DNA from: an uncultured Oscillospiraceae bacterium
Lineage (GTDB): Bacteria > Bacillota > Clostridia > Oscillospirales > Acutalibacteraceae
Reading direction: 5' to 3'
Length of the DNA stretch: 13,467 nt
Assembly (NCBI GenBank): GCA_900543795.1
Contig: UQSH01000045.1
Coordinates: 1 to 13,467 of the forward strand
Below the pieces are notes generated by a model that did no database searches, was not told the origin of the DNA, and saw nothing but the letters and a program-made list of their open reading frames with translations. The position numbers and the translations under genes were made by a program. Below are positions 1 to 7,520 of the stretch, in pieces (within the stretch, counting starts at the first letter, position 1; each line of letters starts with the position of its first letter).

Positions 1-50
1 ATAAAATAATATTATAAAATTAAAAATTAGTTAAAAAGCAAATTATGTAA

Positions 51-79
51 TTGCATATTAAAAGCATATATGGTATAAT
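51..79 (+). promoter_or_regulatory. SigA-type promoter with extended -10, for the sugar transferase-lacZ unit
   Basis: The -35 box TTGCAT (51-56) and a perfect -10 box TATAAT (74-79) are separated by 17 nt. A TGG directly before the -10 makes it an extended -10 element. Transcription would start near base 86, leaving a leader of about 117 nt. The rest of the first 200 bases is very AT-rich and holds no open reading frame that I can support. The hexamer GCATAT occurs three times (53-58, 64-69, 95-100), overlapping or following the promoter. These could be operator half-sites, but no symmetry supports that. Confidence 0.75.
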
Positions 80-151
80 TGTCAAAAATTATGTGCATAT
101 ATTGCTGTTTATTGCCCGTGCAAAATAATTCAAAGAAAAAACAAATAAAAA

Positions 152-169
152 CGGTTTTAAGAAAAACCG
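152..169 (+). promoter_or_regulatory. Small hairpin in the leader of the sugar transferase mRNA
   Basis: CGGTTTT (152-158) and AAAACCG (163-169) form a perfect 7 bp stem with an AAGA loop, about 33 nt upstream of the start codon. No T-tract follows on the + strand, so it does not look like a terminator for this transcript. It may affect mRNA stability, or simply be chance in AT-rich DNA. Confidence 0.35.
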
Positions 170-202
170 AATTAAACGAATAAAAAACGGAAAGTTAAAA
201 TT

Positions 203-820
203 ATGAAGGCTTTTTTAAAAAAATGGCTTGCGCCCATAAAATTTAAGCGTCTGTTTGATATTGTTGCTTCCTTGCTTGCGCTTATAATATTGTCGCCCCT
301 GTTTCTTGTTATCTGCGTTATTAATTTCTTTACACCCGACACAAGCATATTTTTCAGCCACGAAAGGCGAGGAAGAAAGGGCGAGCCGTTCAGGATTTAT
401 AAATTTCAAACGATGAAAAACAATACTCCCAACTGTGCAACGGGCGAGCTTGAAAATCCCGAGCAGTATATAACGAAATTCGGAAAGTTTCTTAGGAAAA
501 CCAGCCTTGATGAGCTTCCTCAGCTTTGGAATATATTAAAGGGAGATATGAGCTTTGTGGGCCCCCGCCCCCTTATTTCAAGCGAGATAAGGGCTCACAG
601 AATGAGGCTTGAGTACGGAGTTTACCGATTTCGTCCGGGCTTAACGGGGCTTGCGCAGATTAAGGGAAGAGACAGTATTTCACTTATGAAGAAAATGAAA
701 TACGATAAGCTCTATTGCGATAATTGGAGCATAAAAATGGATATAACAATTTTGCTTCAATCTGTTGGAGTCTGCATAAGGCAGGAGGGCTTCCACGAGG
801 GAATTTACCACAGACGATAA
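203..820 (+). CDS. PglC/WbaP-type undecaprenyl-phosphate sugar-1-phosphate transferase (bacterial sugar transferase family)
   Basis: Monotopic phosphoglycosyl transferase of 205 aa, the short PglC-like size. It lacks the four-helix N-terminal half found in WbaP. Such enzymes move a sugar-1-phosphate from a UDP-sugar to undecaprenyl phosphate on the inner face of the membrane, starting assembly of capsule, exopolysaccharide or glycoprotein glycans. The sequence shows the basic KRLFD entry (15-19), a hydrophobic re-entrant helix with a central proline (about 19-43), RRG (55-57), KFQTM (67-71), the catalytic Asp-Glu dyad D103-E104 within SLDELPQLWN, FVGPRP (118-123) and RPGLTG (144-149). The start is preceded by a modest GGAAAG (189-194). 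No glycosyltransferase or flippase lies beside it in this window. The next gene is a beta-galactosidase only 22 nt downstream. The sugar handled (for example galactose or N-acetylated sugars) cannot be told from the sequence. Confidence 0.95.
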   Translation: MKAFLKKWLAPIKFKRLFDIVASLLALIILSPLFLVICVINFFTPDTSIFFSHERRGRKGEPFRIYKFQTMKNNTPNCATGELENPEQYITKFGKFLRKTSLDELPQLWNILKGDMSFVGPRPLISSEIRAHRMRLEYGVYRFRPGLTGLAQIKGRDSISLMKKMKYDKLYCDNWSIKMDITILLQSVGVCIRQEGFHEGIYHRR

Positions 821-842
821 TTTAAACGGAGAGTTTTGATAT

Positions 843-3800
843 ATGGAAAGAAATTTTATTGACGGATATCTTGAATGGCAGTCAGACCCCGAAATAACGG
901 GCGTTAACAAGCTTCCGCAGCACGCAACGCTTATGCCCTACGAAAGCTTTGACGAGGCAAAGAAGGCAGACAGATATGCCTCCTCCAAATGCAAGCTTTT
1001 AAACGGCAAGTGGAAATTTAAGCTTTATAAGAATTACGCCTACCGTCCGTCTGATTTTGCACAGCCGCATTATGACGCACACAATTGGGATTCAATCAGC
1101 GTTCCGGGCTCGTGGACCGTGCAGGGATACGACAGAAATCAGTATTGCAATGTTCGTTATCCGTGGGAGGGAAGCGAGGATATATGCCCTCCGAACGCAC
1201 CGACAAAGAACAATCCCGTAGGCTGCTATCTTAAAAGAATACATATCAATAAAAGCGTTCTTTCAAAGCGTGTTGTTATTTGCTTTGAGGGCGTTGAATC
1301 GGCGTTTTATCTTTATGTAAACGGCGAAAGAGTCGGATACAGTGAATCAAGCTTCAACAGAACCGAATTTGATATTTCACGCTGGCTTGTTGAGGGCTCA
1401 AATGTTATCGGCGTTGAGGTTTACAGATGGTGCACGGGCTCTTGGCTTGAATGTCAGGATATGTGGAGAATGGCGGGCATTTTCCGAGATGTTTATATTT
1501 ACACAACGGAAAAGGAGTATATCCGAGATTTCGTTATAAAAGCAGAGCCGGGCGAAACAAACAAGGACGGCTATTTTGATGTTCTTGTTAAAACAAACGG
1601 CGCTTACGAAAGCCTTTCAATAGATGTCAGCATACTTGATAAAAACGGAGAAACTGTTGCGATAGACAGCCGTTATGCAGAGGAGGACAGTGTAACTCCG
1701 CTTCGTGCCATAGTTACGGATGCACAGATGTGGAGTGCAGAAAAGCCGAATCTTTACACGCTTGTTTTAACGCTTAAAAGCAACGGCATTCCGATTGAAT
1801 ATATCAGCTCAAAATTCGGCTTCAGAAAAGTAGAAATTAAGGACGGAATTATTCGTATAAACGGCGAAAGAGTTGTTTTTAAGGGCACGAATCGCCACGA
1901 GTTTGACTGCAAAACAGGCAGATATATCACAGAAGAGGTTATGATTTCCGATATTATTCAAATGAAGAGGAATAATATCAACTCCGTAAGAACCTCTCAT
2001 TATCCAAACTGCCCCCGCTGGCTCGAGCTGTGCGATGAATACGGCTTATATGTTATTGATGAAAATAATATGGAAACCCACGGCACAAACTGGTCAAAGA
2101 TTATCGGCTGTCCGCAAATTCCGGGCTCAAGGCCCGAATGGGAAAAGGCGTGTATGGAGCGTATTAAGGCGCTTTACAACAGAGATAAAAATCACACCTC
2201 GGTTGTTTGCTGGAGTATGGGCAATGAAAGTCTCGGCGGAGAAACGCCTAAAAAAATGTATGAATGGCTCAAAAAAGCAGATGAAAGCCGTTTTGTTCAT
2301 TTTGAGTGCGACCGAGATCCAAACGAAAAAAATCTTTCCGATGTTCAGTCAAAAATGTATGCAAAGCCTTGGGATTGTGAGGAATATGCCGTAACGGGCA
2401 GAGACGGCAGACCGTATATCCTTTGCGAATTTACACACGCAATGGGAAATTCCTGCGGCTCAACCGAGGAATACACAAGGCTTTGGGATAAATATCCCTG
2501 CCTGCAAGGCGGCTTCGTTTGGGATTGGGTTGATCAGGCGATTTTAACAACAGACGAAAACGGCGAGGAATATCTTGCCTATGGCGGAGATTTCGGAGAA
2601 AATCCGCACGACGGTCATTTTTGCGGAAACGGACTTTTGTTTGCAGACAGAAAGCCTACTCCGAAATTATACGAAATCAAAAAGCTTTATCAAAATGTTG
2701 ATATTAAGGCGATAGATGCGGAAAAGGGCGTTTTTGAATTAAAAAACAAATTCCTTTTCACAAATCTTAATGAATTTGAAATCTATTGGCAGCAATGCTC
2801 GGATAAGGGCATTTTGCGAGACGGATCTCTTTCGGCAGATGTTAAGCCGGGAGAAAAGGCGGTTATAGACCTTGAATTAAACAGAATTACCTCAACGGAG
2901 TGTTATATCAATCTTGAGCTTCGCACGAAGCAGGATAATGAATGGAGCGAGGCAGGCCATATTGTTGCCGAGGAGCAATTTATTATCAACGAGTTTGAAA
3001 ACACATACGATGAGCTTGAGCTCGGCGAGGAGCTTATAGTTGCAGATACATACGGCTCGTTGCGTATTTTTACAGAGGATATTAACATACGATTTGAAAG
3101 GCGGGAAAGAAACCAGCTTTATTCAATAAGGGTTGGCGGCGAGGAGCTGCTTTCCGCCCCTGTTCGTCTTAACTTTTGGAGAGCACTTACGGATAACGAC
3201 AGAGGCTCAAGAGCAGGCTCAAGGCTTGGCTGCTGGCGCGATGCCGGCGACACTCCCGGAATTTATAACAACACAAAGTTTTCAATAGAGGGCTATAAAA
3301 TTCTTGAAAACGGCAAAAAGGTTATCGTAACCTGCGGTGCAACTGTTTGCACTCAGCCGGAATCAAAGGCGATTATTATTTATACAATAACCTCAAGGGG
3401 CATAGAGGTGGATATGCAATTTTATCCCGATGAGGCGTTGCCCGAAATTCCCGAAATTTCAATGCTTTTCGAGCTTCCTGCCGATTTTGATAAGGTAACA
3501 TATCTCGGTGCCGGCCCGTTTGAGAATTATATAGACAGATGCTGCGCTTCAAAAATCGGCGTTTATTCCTCGGATGTTGATGATTTTTACACCGATTATC
3601 TTAAACCGCAGGAATGCGGCAACAGAACTCAGGTGCGCTATGCTTCGCTTTACGGAAGCAAAAAATCCGTAACCTTCGTTGCTCAGCCGTCTATGGAGCT
3701 AAATGTGGGCAGGTATCTCCCGAAGGAGCTTGAAGCTGCTTGGCACAAGAAGGAGCTTCCCGTGCCGAGCAAAACGGTTGTTCGCTGTATTGCACGCCAG

Positions 3801-3902
3801 CAGGGAGTCGGCGGCTACGACAGCTGGGGCGCATTGTGCAACGAAAAATATATGAATAAATCCGGAAAAACATACAGGCTCAAATTCCAAATAAGGTTTT
3901 AA
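843..3902 (+). CDS. lacZ: LacZ-family beta-galactosidase, glycoside hydrolase family 2
   Basis: Full-length LacZ-type enzyme of 1019 aa (E. coli LacZ is about 1023), expected to cleave terminal beta-galactosides by a retaining mechanism. Without a signal peptide it should act in the cytoplasm. Layout: sugar-binding jelly-roll domain (about 50-220), Ig-like domain (225-325), TIM barrel (about 327-620), a second Ig-like domain, then the C-terminal beta-galactosidase small-chain domain (about 735-1017). Recognisable residues include ETHG with E411/H413 (magnesium ligands), acid/base E462 in WSMGNES, nucleophile E529 in ILCEF, H532, W560, F593/N596 and W995 in GYDSWG. One departure: the stretch matching RWSDGSYLEDQDMW of E. 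coli reads RWCTGSWLECQDMW, so the position of Asp201 (sodium and galactose O6 contact) is Thr198. The true substrate may therefore not be lactose. GGAGAG (828-833) lies 9 nt before the ATG. The 22 nt gap suggests co-transcription with the sugar transferase. Confidence 0.95.
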   Translation: MERNFIDGYLEWQSDPEITGVNKLPQHATLMPYESFDEAKKADRYASSKCKLLNGKWKFKLYKNYAYRPSDFAQPHYDAHNWDSISVPGSWTVQGYDRNQYCNVRYPWEGSEDICPPNAPTKNNPVGCYLKRIHINKSVLSKRVVICFEGVESAFYLYVNGERVGYSESSFNRTEFDISRWLVEGSNVIGVEVYRWCTGSWLECQDMWRMAGIFRDVYIYTTEKEYIRDFVIKAEPGETNKDGYFDVLVKTNGAYESLSIDVSILDKNGETVAIDSRYAEEDSVTPLRAIVTDAQMWSAEKPNLYTLVLTLKSNGIPIEYISSKFGFRKVEIKDGIIRINGERVVFKGTNRHEFDCKTGRYITEEVMISDIIQMKRNNINSVRTSHYPNCPRWLELCDEYGLYVIDENNMETHGTNWSKIIGCPQIPGSRPEWEKACMERIKALYNRDKNHTSVVCWSMGNESLGGETPKKMYEWLKKADESRFVHFECDRDPNEKNLSDVQSKMYAKPWDCEEYAVTGRDGRPYILCEFTHAMGNSCGSTEEYTRLWDKYPCLQGGFVWDWVDQAILTTDENGEEYLAYGGDFGENPHDGHFCGNGLLFADRKPTPKLYEIKKLYQNVDIKAIDAEKGVFELKNKFLFTNLNEFEIYWQQCSDKGILRDGSLSADVKPGEKAVIDLELNRITSTECYINLELRTKQDNEWSEAGHIVAEEQFIINEFENTYDELELGEELIVADTYGSLRIFTEDINIRFERRERNQLYSIRVGGEELLSAPVRLNFWRALTDNDRGSRAGSRLGCWRDAGDTPGIYNNTKFSIEGYKILENGKKVIVTCGATVCTQPESKAIIIYTITSRGIEVDMQFYPDEALPEIPEISMLFELPADFDKVTYLGAGPFENYIDRCCASKIGVYSSDVDDFYTDYLKPQECGNRTQVRYASLYGSKKSVTFVAQPSMELNVGRYLPKELEAAWHKKELPVPSKTVVRCIARQQGVGGYDSWGALCNEKYMNKSGKTYRLKFQIRF

Positions 3903-3969
3903 TTGCCTTTTTGCGCCTCGGAATAAAATAACAAAATAGTAATATTATTATTAAGAAAAAATATTTAAC

Positions 3970-3998
3970 TTGACTTTTTTATGTAAAGGTATTATATT
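3970..3998 (+). promoter_or_regulatory. SigA-type promoter for the radical SAM gene
   Basis: TTGACT (3970-3975) and TATATT (3993-3998) are 17 nt apart, one mismatch each from consensus. The start of transcription would be near 4005, giving a leader of about 63 nt. The 3903-3969 stretch between lacZ and this promoter is AT-rich and contains no clear intrinsic terminator for the lacZ transcript. Confidence 0.75.
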
Positions 3999-4008
3999 TT
4001 AATTCACG

Positions 4009-4031
4009 GCTTACGCCTTTTAGGCGTCTGC
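4009..4031 (+). promoter_or_regulatory. Stem-loop at the 5' end of the radical SAM mRNA
   Basis: ACGCCT (4013-4018) pairs with AGGCGT (4022-4027) around a TTT loop. Two more GC pairs (4009-4010 with 4030-4031) lie beyond a 2x2 mismatch. Given the predicted start near 4005, the stem would sit at the very 5' end of the transcript, a position known to protect mRNAs. A T-run (4039-4044) follows 7 nt after the stem, too far for a standard terminator but compatible with weak attenuation. Confidence 0.4.
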
Positions 4032-4067
4032 TATTAACTTTTTTGATAATTAGAGGGAAATTTTAAG

Positions 4068-5498
4068 ATGAAATCTTTAAAAGAAACGGCTATGACTATT
4101 GCTGTTAAGCAAGCAGTTAAGTATGCACGCAAGGATTTTGATGCAAACGCTCCTAAAATTTTGAGCCTGCTTGAAATGGCCGATGTTAAAAAGGTTAACC
4201 GTTCAACCTATGCAGGTCTTCATAAGGTGCTTGATGACCCCGATAACAACTGGATGCAGTTTGCAAGGTCTCTTGCCTGCGACACAAACGAAGACCTCCT
4301 TATGAAATTAATTCCTCCGATGATGAATGTTGCAATAAACAGCTATTCAATCAGAATGGAGAGCATTGCAAAGCACGGCTGCAATGTTCCGTGGGCAATT
4401 CTTATGGATCCCACCGCTGCCTGCAATCTTAAATGTAAGGGCTGCTGGGCTGCTGAATACGGTCATTCAAGCCAGCTAACCTATGATGACCTTGCAAGAA
4501 TTATTGCGCAGGGCAAGGAGCTCGGAACCTTTATGTATCTTTACACGGGCGGCGAGCCGACTATGCGCAGAGCGGATTTAATGCGTCTTTGCCGTGAAAA
4601 CCCCGATTGCGTATTTATGAGCTTCACAAACGGAACGCTTATAGACGATAGCTTTGCAGATGAAATTCTTGAGGTTGGAAATTTCCTTCCTGCATTTTCA
4701 ATTGAGGGCTATGAGGAGGAAAACGATTTCCGCAGAGGCGAGGGTACATTTAAAAAGTGCACCGCCGCTATGAAAAGGCTTAAAGACAGAGGCGTTCCCT
4801 TCGGTGCCTCTCTTTGCTACACAAGTAAAAACACGGATGTTCTTGCTTCCGATGAATATATGGATTGGCTTATTGATCAGGGCGTCAAGTTTGCTTGGTT
4901 CTTCACCTATATGCCAACGGGCAACGGCGCTGTAACAGAGCTTATGGTTTCTCCCGAGCAGCGTGCGCTTATGTATAAGAAAATGCACGAATGGCGCAAA
5001 ACAAAGCCGATTTTTGCTCTTGATTTCTGGAACGACGGCGAATATGTTCAGGGCTGTATTGCAGGCGGAAGGCATTATTTCCATATTAATTCAAACGGCG
5101 ACTGCGAGCCTTGTGCATTTGTTCACTATTCAAATGTTAATATCAAGGAGTGCTCGGTTCTTGATGCGTTAAAGAGCCCGATATTTATGGCTTATAAGAA
5201 AAATCAGCCGTTTAATAATAATATGCTTCGTCCCTGCCCCGTGCTTGATAATCCGGGTGCAATCAGTAAAATGGTTGCCGAAACGGGCGCATATTCAACG
5301 GAAATGCAAAATCCCGAATCTGCAAATGAGCTTTTTGATAAAACGATTGCCGCCGCAAAGGCTTGGAAGATAAAGGCTGATGAGCTTTTTGACCGTGATG
5401 AATATATCACAAAGCATGTTAAGGACGAAAATATGTATAATTATGAAAAGTCCGATGAAGAGCGTGATTTCTCTGAATTTGAAAAAACAGAGCAGTAA
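4068..5498 (+). CDS. Radical SAM protein with SPASM-like C-terminal region, substrate unknown
   Basis: Radical S-adenosylmethionine enzyme of 476 aa. The CxxxCxxC motif C119-C123-C126 (in ACNLKCKGCW) binds the [4Fe-4S] cluster that cleaves SAM, and GGEP (161-164) is the usual SAM-contacting motif. The N-terminal 100 residues are a mostly helical extension. The C-terminal third carries further cysteines, C330 (GCIAGGR), C346 and C349 (DCEPC), C362 and C390 (RPCP). This pattern resembles SPASM/twitch domains that hold one or two extra clusters, as in peptide-modifying and sactipeptide-type enzymes. No small precursor peptide is visible beside it, so peptide maturation is not supported, and I do not know its substrate. 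AGAGGG (4052-4057) lies 10 nt before the ATG. The acidic tail (from about 452) is probably disordered. The gene has its own promoter and a downstream hairpin, so it looks monocistronic. Confidence 0.9.
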   Translation: MKSLKETAMTIAVKQAVKYARKDFDANAPKILSLLEMADVKKVNRSTYAGLHKVLDDPDNNWMQFARSLACDTNEDLLMKLIPPMMNVAINSYSIRMESIAKHGCNVPWAILMDPTAACNLKCKGCWAAEYGHSSQLTYDDLARIIAQGKELGTFMYLYTGGEPTMRRADLMRLCRENPDCVFMSFTNGTLIDDSFADEILEVGNFLPAFSIEGYEEENDFRRGEGTFKKCTAAMKRLKDRGVPFGASLCYTSKNTDVLASDEYMDWLIDQGVKFAWFFTYMPTGNGAVTELMVSPEQRALMYKKMHEWRKTKPIFALDFWNDGEYVQGCIAGGRHYFHINSNGDCEPCAFVHYSNVNIKECSVLDALKSPIFMAYKKNQPFNNNMLRPCPVLDNPGAISKMVAETGAYSTEMQNPESANELFDKTIAAAKAWKIKADELFDRDEYITKHVKDENMYNYEKSDEERDFSEFEKTEQ

Positions 5499-5526
5499 CA
5501 AATTAAAAGCAGAATAATGGTTTTAA

Positions 5527-5549
5527 GGGCGTGTCAATATGATACGCCC
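5527..5549 (+). terminator. Hairpin after the radical SAM gene, probable terminator
   Basis: GGGCGTGTC (5527-5535) pairs with GATACGCCC (5541-5549), a 9 bp GC-rich stem with one G-T pair and a 5-base AATAT loop. It sits 28 nt after the stop codon. The following bases are AT-rich but lack an unbroken T-run, so termination may be incomplete and allow read-through into the CorC-like gene. Confidence 0.55.
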
Positions 5550-5560
5550 ATAAATTCATT

Positions 5561-5566
5561 TATAAT
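5561..5566 (+). promoter_or_regulatory. Possible -10 box for the CorC-pth-mfd unit
   Basis: A perfect TATAAT lies 32 bases before the CorC-like start codon. No good -35 box is found 16-18 nt upstream (TATGAT at 5538-5543, inside the hairpin), and there is no TG extension. It could be a weak promoter or chance in AT-rich DNA. Confidence 0.3.
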
Positions 5567-5597
5567 AAATTTATAAATTGTAAGGAGCTTTAAAATT

Positions 5598-6872
5598 ATG
5601 GACAGCGAATCCGTCCGATTAATAGCAGTAATGGTTTTGCTCGTTATTTTGAGCGCTTTTTTCTCCTCTGCCGAAACGGCATTTTCCTCGCTAAACAGGG
5701 TTAAGCTTAAAGCAATGGAGGCAGGCGGGGTAAGCCCAAAAAGAATTGAAGGGGCATTAAAGCTTTCCGATTCGTATGATACGGTGCTTTCGTCAATTCT
5801 TATCGGAAACAATCTTGTTAATATTGCTTCAACCTCAATTGCAACGCTTGTTTTCACGGGGCTTTTGGGAAACTCAAGGGGAACAACCGTTTCAACAATT
5901 GTTATGACGGTTATCGTTTTGATTTTCGGAGAGGTAACCCCAAAGCAAATAGCAAAGGAAAAGGCAGAGAGCTATGCCGTTTTAATTGCTCCGATAATTA
6001 AATTTTTCGTAATTATTTTTTATCCGCTCAATCTCTTTTTCAAGGGATGGAAGCTTCTGCTTAATAAGATTTTCAATCTCGGAAAGGTTAGCACGGTAAC
6101 CGAGGAGGAGCTGAAAACCTATGTAAACGAAGCCCATTCGGGAGGAGAAATAGACGAGAACGAATCAAAGCTCATCCGCTCCTCTATTGAGTTTGACGAT
6201 ATTGATGTTTCGGATATTTTAACTCCGAGGGTTGATGTTGAGGCAGTTGATAAATATGCCTCCTTTGCGGAAATTGAAAAGGTTTTCAAGGGCTCGCAAT
6301 TTAGCAGATTGCCCGTTTATATCGGCGATATAGACCATATAGTCGGCGTTATCCACCACCGTGATTTTGAAGCGGCGAGAGACAGAAGCTTAAAATCATT
6401 AAGAACGATATTAAAGCCCGTTCCCACCGTTTCGCCCGACACCAAAATATCAAAGCTTTTAAGAATACTTCAAAAAAACAAAACCCACCTTGCCGTTGTT
6501 GTTGATGAATTCGGCGGAACAGAGGGAATTGTAACGCTTGAGGATATACTTGAAGAGCTCGTTGGCGAAATTTGGGATGAGCACGATGAGGTTGTTGTTG
6601 ATTTTGAAAAGATTGGCGAGGGCGAATATATTGTTGACGGCTCTGCCTCTCTTGAAGATTTCTTTGAATTTTTTGATGTTGCAGATGAGGTGGACGAGGT
6701 AACAACCGTAAACGGCTGGATAATGACAAGGCTTCAAAAAATACCGGAGAAAAACGATTGCTTAACCTTTGAAAATCTTGAAATAACAGTTGTTAAAACA
6801 GACGGCAAGCGTGCCGATAAGATTAAAGTAATTAACAGAAAAAGGGAAGATGAAGATGCTTTTATCAGGTAA
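5598..6872 (+). CDS. CNNM/CorC-family membrane protein with CBS pair (hemolysin C family, probable Mg2+/metal transport)
   Basis: Integral membrane protein of 424 aa, the usual length of the family. Layout: CNNM (DUF21) transmembrane domain (about 1-180, hydrophobic segments near 7-24, 62-90, 97-113 and 126-150), a tandem CBS pair (about 205-330) that senses nucleotides, and a small CorC/HlyC C-terminal domain (about 340-415). Family hallmarks are FFSSAETAFSS (21-31), NNLVNI (71-76), FGEVTPK (110-116), the LTPR entry to the CBS pair (208-211) and VVDEFGGTEGIVT (301-313). Relatives such as MpfA and CorC act in Mg2+ or Co2+ efflux, and the old name haemolysin is misleading. AGGAG (5583-5587) lies 10 nt before the ATG. 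The 3' end overlaps pth by 17 nt, which suggests translational coupling. The exact metal is inference. Confidence 0.93.
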   Translation: MDSESVRLIAVMVLLVILSAFFSSAETAFSSLNRVKLKAMEAGGVSPKRIEGALKLSDSYDTVLSSILIGNNLVNIASTSIATLVFTGLLGNSRGTTVSTIVMTVIVLIFGEVTPKQIAKEKAESYAVLIAPIIKFFVIIFYPLNLFFKGWKLLLNKIFNLGKVSTVTEEELKTYVNEAHSGGEIDENESKLIRSSIEFDDIDVSDILTPRVDVEAVDKYASFAEIEKVFKGSQFSRLPVYIGDIDHIVGVIHHRDFEAARDRSLKSLRTILKPVPTVSPDTKISKLLRILQKNKTHLAVVVDEFGGTEGIVTLEDILEELVGEIWDEHDEVVVDFEKIGEGEYIVDGSASLEDFFEFFDVADEVDEVTTVNGWIMTRLQKIPEKNDCLTFENLEITVVKTDGKRADKIKVINRKREDEDAFIR

Positions 6873-7449
6873 AAAAGGCTCTGCGCTTGAATATATTATA
6901 GCAGGGCTCGGAAATCCAGGAGCAAAATACGAAATGACACGCCACAATGCAGGCTTTCTTGCGCTTGATTTGTTTGCCGTTAAAAATAATGCCGATATAA
7001 AAAAGCTGAAATATCATTCCCTTGTTAGAGAGGTAACAATAAGCGGCAAAAGGTGCCTTTTAATGAAGCCGCAAACCTTTATGAATAATTCGGGCGAGGC
7101 GATAGGCGAGGCGGCAAGGTTTTATAAAATCCCGCCCGAAAGAGTTATCGTTATTTCCGATGACACAACGCTTGATGTGGGCAAAATAAGAATAAGAAGA
7201 AAAGGCTCCGCAGGTGGTCATAACGGGCTTAAAAGCATTATTGCCCATCTTGGAAGCGAGGATTTTCCCCGTGTTAAAATCGGAGTCGGCAAAAAGCCAA
7301 ACGCCTATACAGACCTTGCCGATTGGGTGCTTGCCCGTTTTCCGAAGGATAGCGAGGAGGATTTGAAGCAGGCGCTTGAAAATGCGTTAAGTGCGGTTGA
7401 GCTTATTGTTGCAGGCGAAACAGATAAGGCAATGAATTTGTATAATTGA
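6856..7449 (+). CDS. pth: Peptidyl-tRNA hydrolase
   Basis: Bacterial Pth (197 aa from this start) releases peptides from prematurely dropped peptidyl-tRNA so the tRNA can be reused. It is cytoplasmic and usually essential. Visible features are AGLGNPG near the N-terminus, catalytic H30 in RHNAGF, N77 in KPQTFMNNSG, D102 in ISDD and N123 in GGHNG, matching E. coli His20, Asn68, Asp93 and Asn114. I chose the ATG at 6856 because AGGG (6843-6846) is 9 nt upstream of it. The other ATG at 6850 is only 3 nt from that site. Either start overlaps the end of the CorC-like gene (by 17 or 23 nt). The N-terminus is about 12 residues longer than the usual M-IIAGLGNPG beginning. Pth followed by mfd matches the spoVC-mfd neighbourhood of Bacillus. 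Confidence 0.96.
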   Translation: MLLSGKKGSALEYIIAGLGNPGAKYEMTRHNAGFLALDLFAVKNNADIKKLKYHSLVREVTISGKRCLLMKPQTFMNNSGEAIGEAARFYKIPPERVIVISDDTTLDVGKIRIRRKGSAGGHNGLKSIIAHLGSEDFPRVKIGVGKKPNAYTDLADWVLARFPKDSEEDLKQALENALSAVELIVAGETDKAMNLYN

Positions 7450-7485
7450 AAATAATCAGGCAATGAAAAACAATCCAAGCCTGCC

Positions 7486-7520
7486 AAAAATGCAGTATTA
7501 AAGCGAATTTTGCATTTTTT
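7486..7520 (+). terminator. Possible weak terminator between pth and mfd
   Basis: AAAAATGCA (7486-7494) and TGCATTTTT (7511-7519) form a 9 bp inverted repeat around a 16-base loop, with the 3' arm running into six T's (7515-7520). Only two GC pairs hold the stem, so it is weak. The 134-base pth-mfd gap also carries TTACTGTTCA twice (7519-7528 and 7552-7561). I see no convincing promoter for mfd: TTGCAT (7510-7515) and TTTAAA (7534-7539) are 18 nt apart, but the -10 is poor. Confidence 0.35.

Noticed and set aside
4698..5084. 128-codon open frame on the minus strand within the radical SAM gene
   Set aside because: It lies wholly inside a well-supported gene, its product looks like no family I know, and no RBS stands out. 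It is a shadow of the coding strand.
5499..5597. Precursor peptide for the radical SAM enzyme just downstream
   Set aside because: The gap is only 99 bases, is filled by a hairpin and AT-rich DNA, and contains no RBS-preceded Cys-rich or Gly-rich small frame.
6349..6729. 126-codon minus-strand frame within the CorC-like gene
   Set aside because: The product is a low-complexity Arg/Gln-rich chain, as expected from the reverse strand of a real gene, and another minus-strand frame overlaps it.
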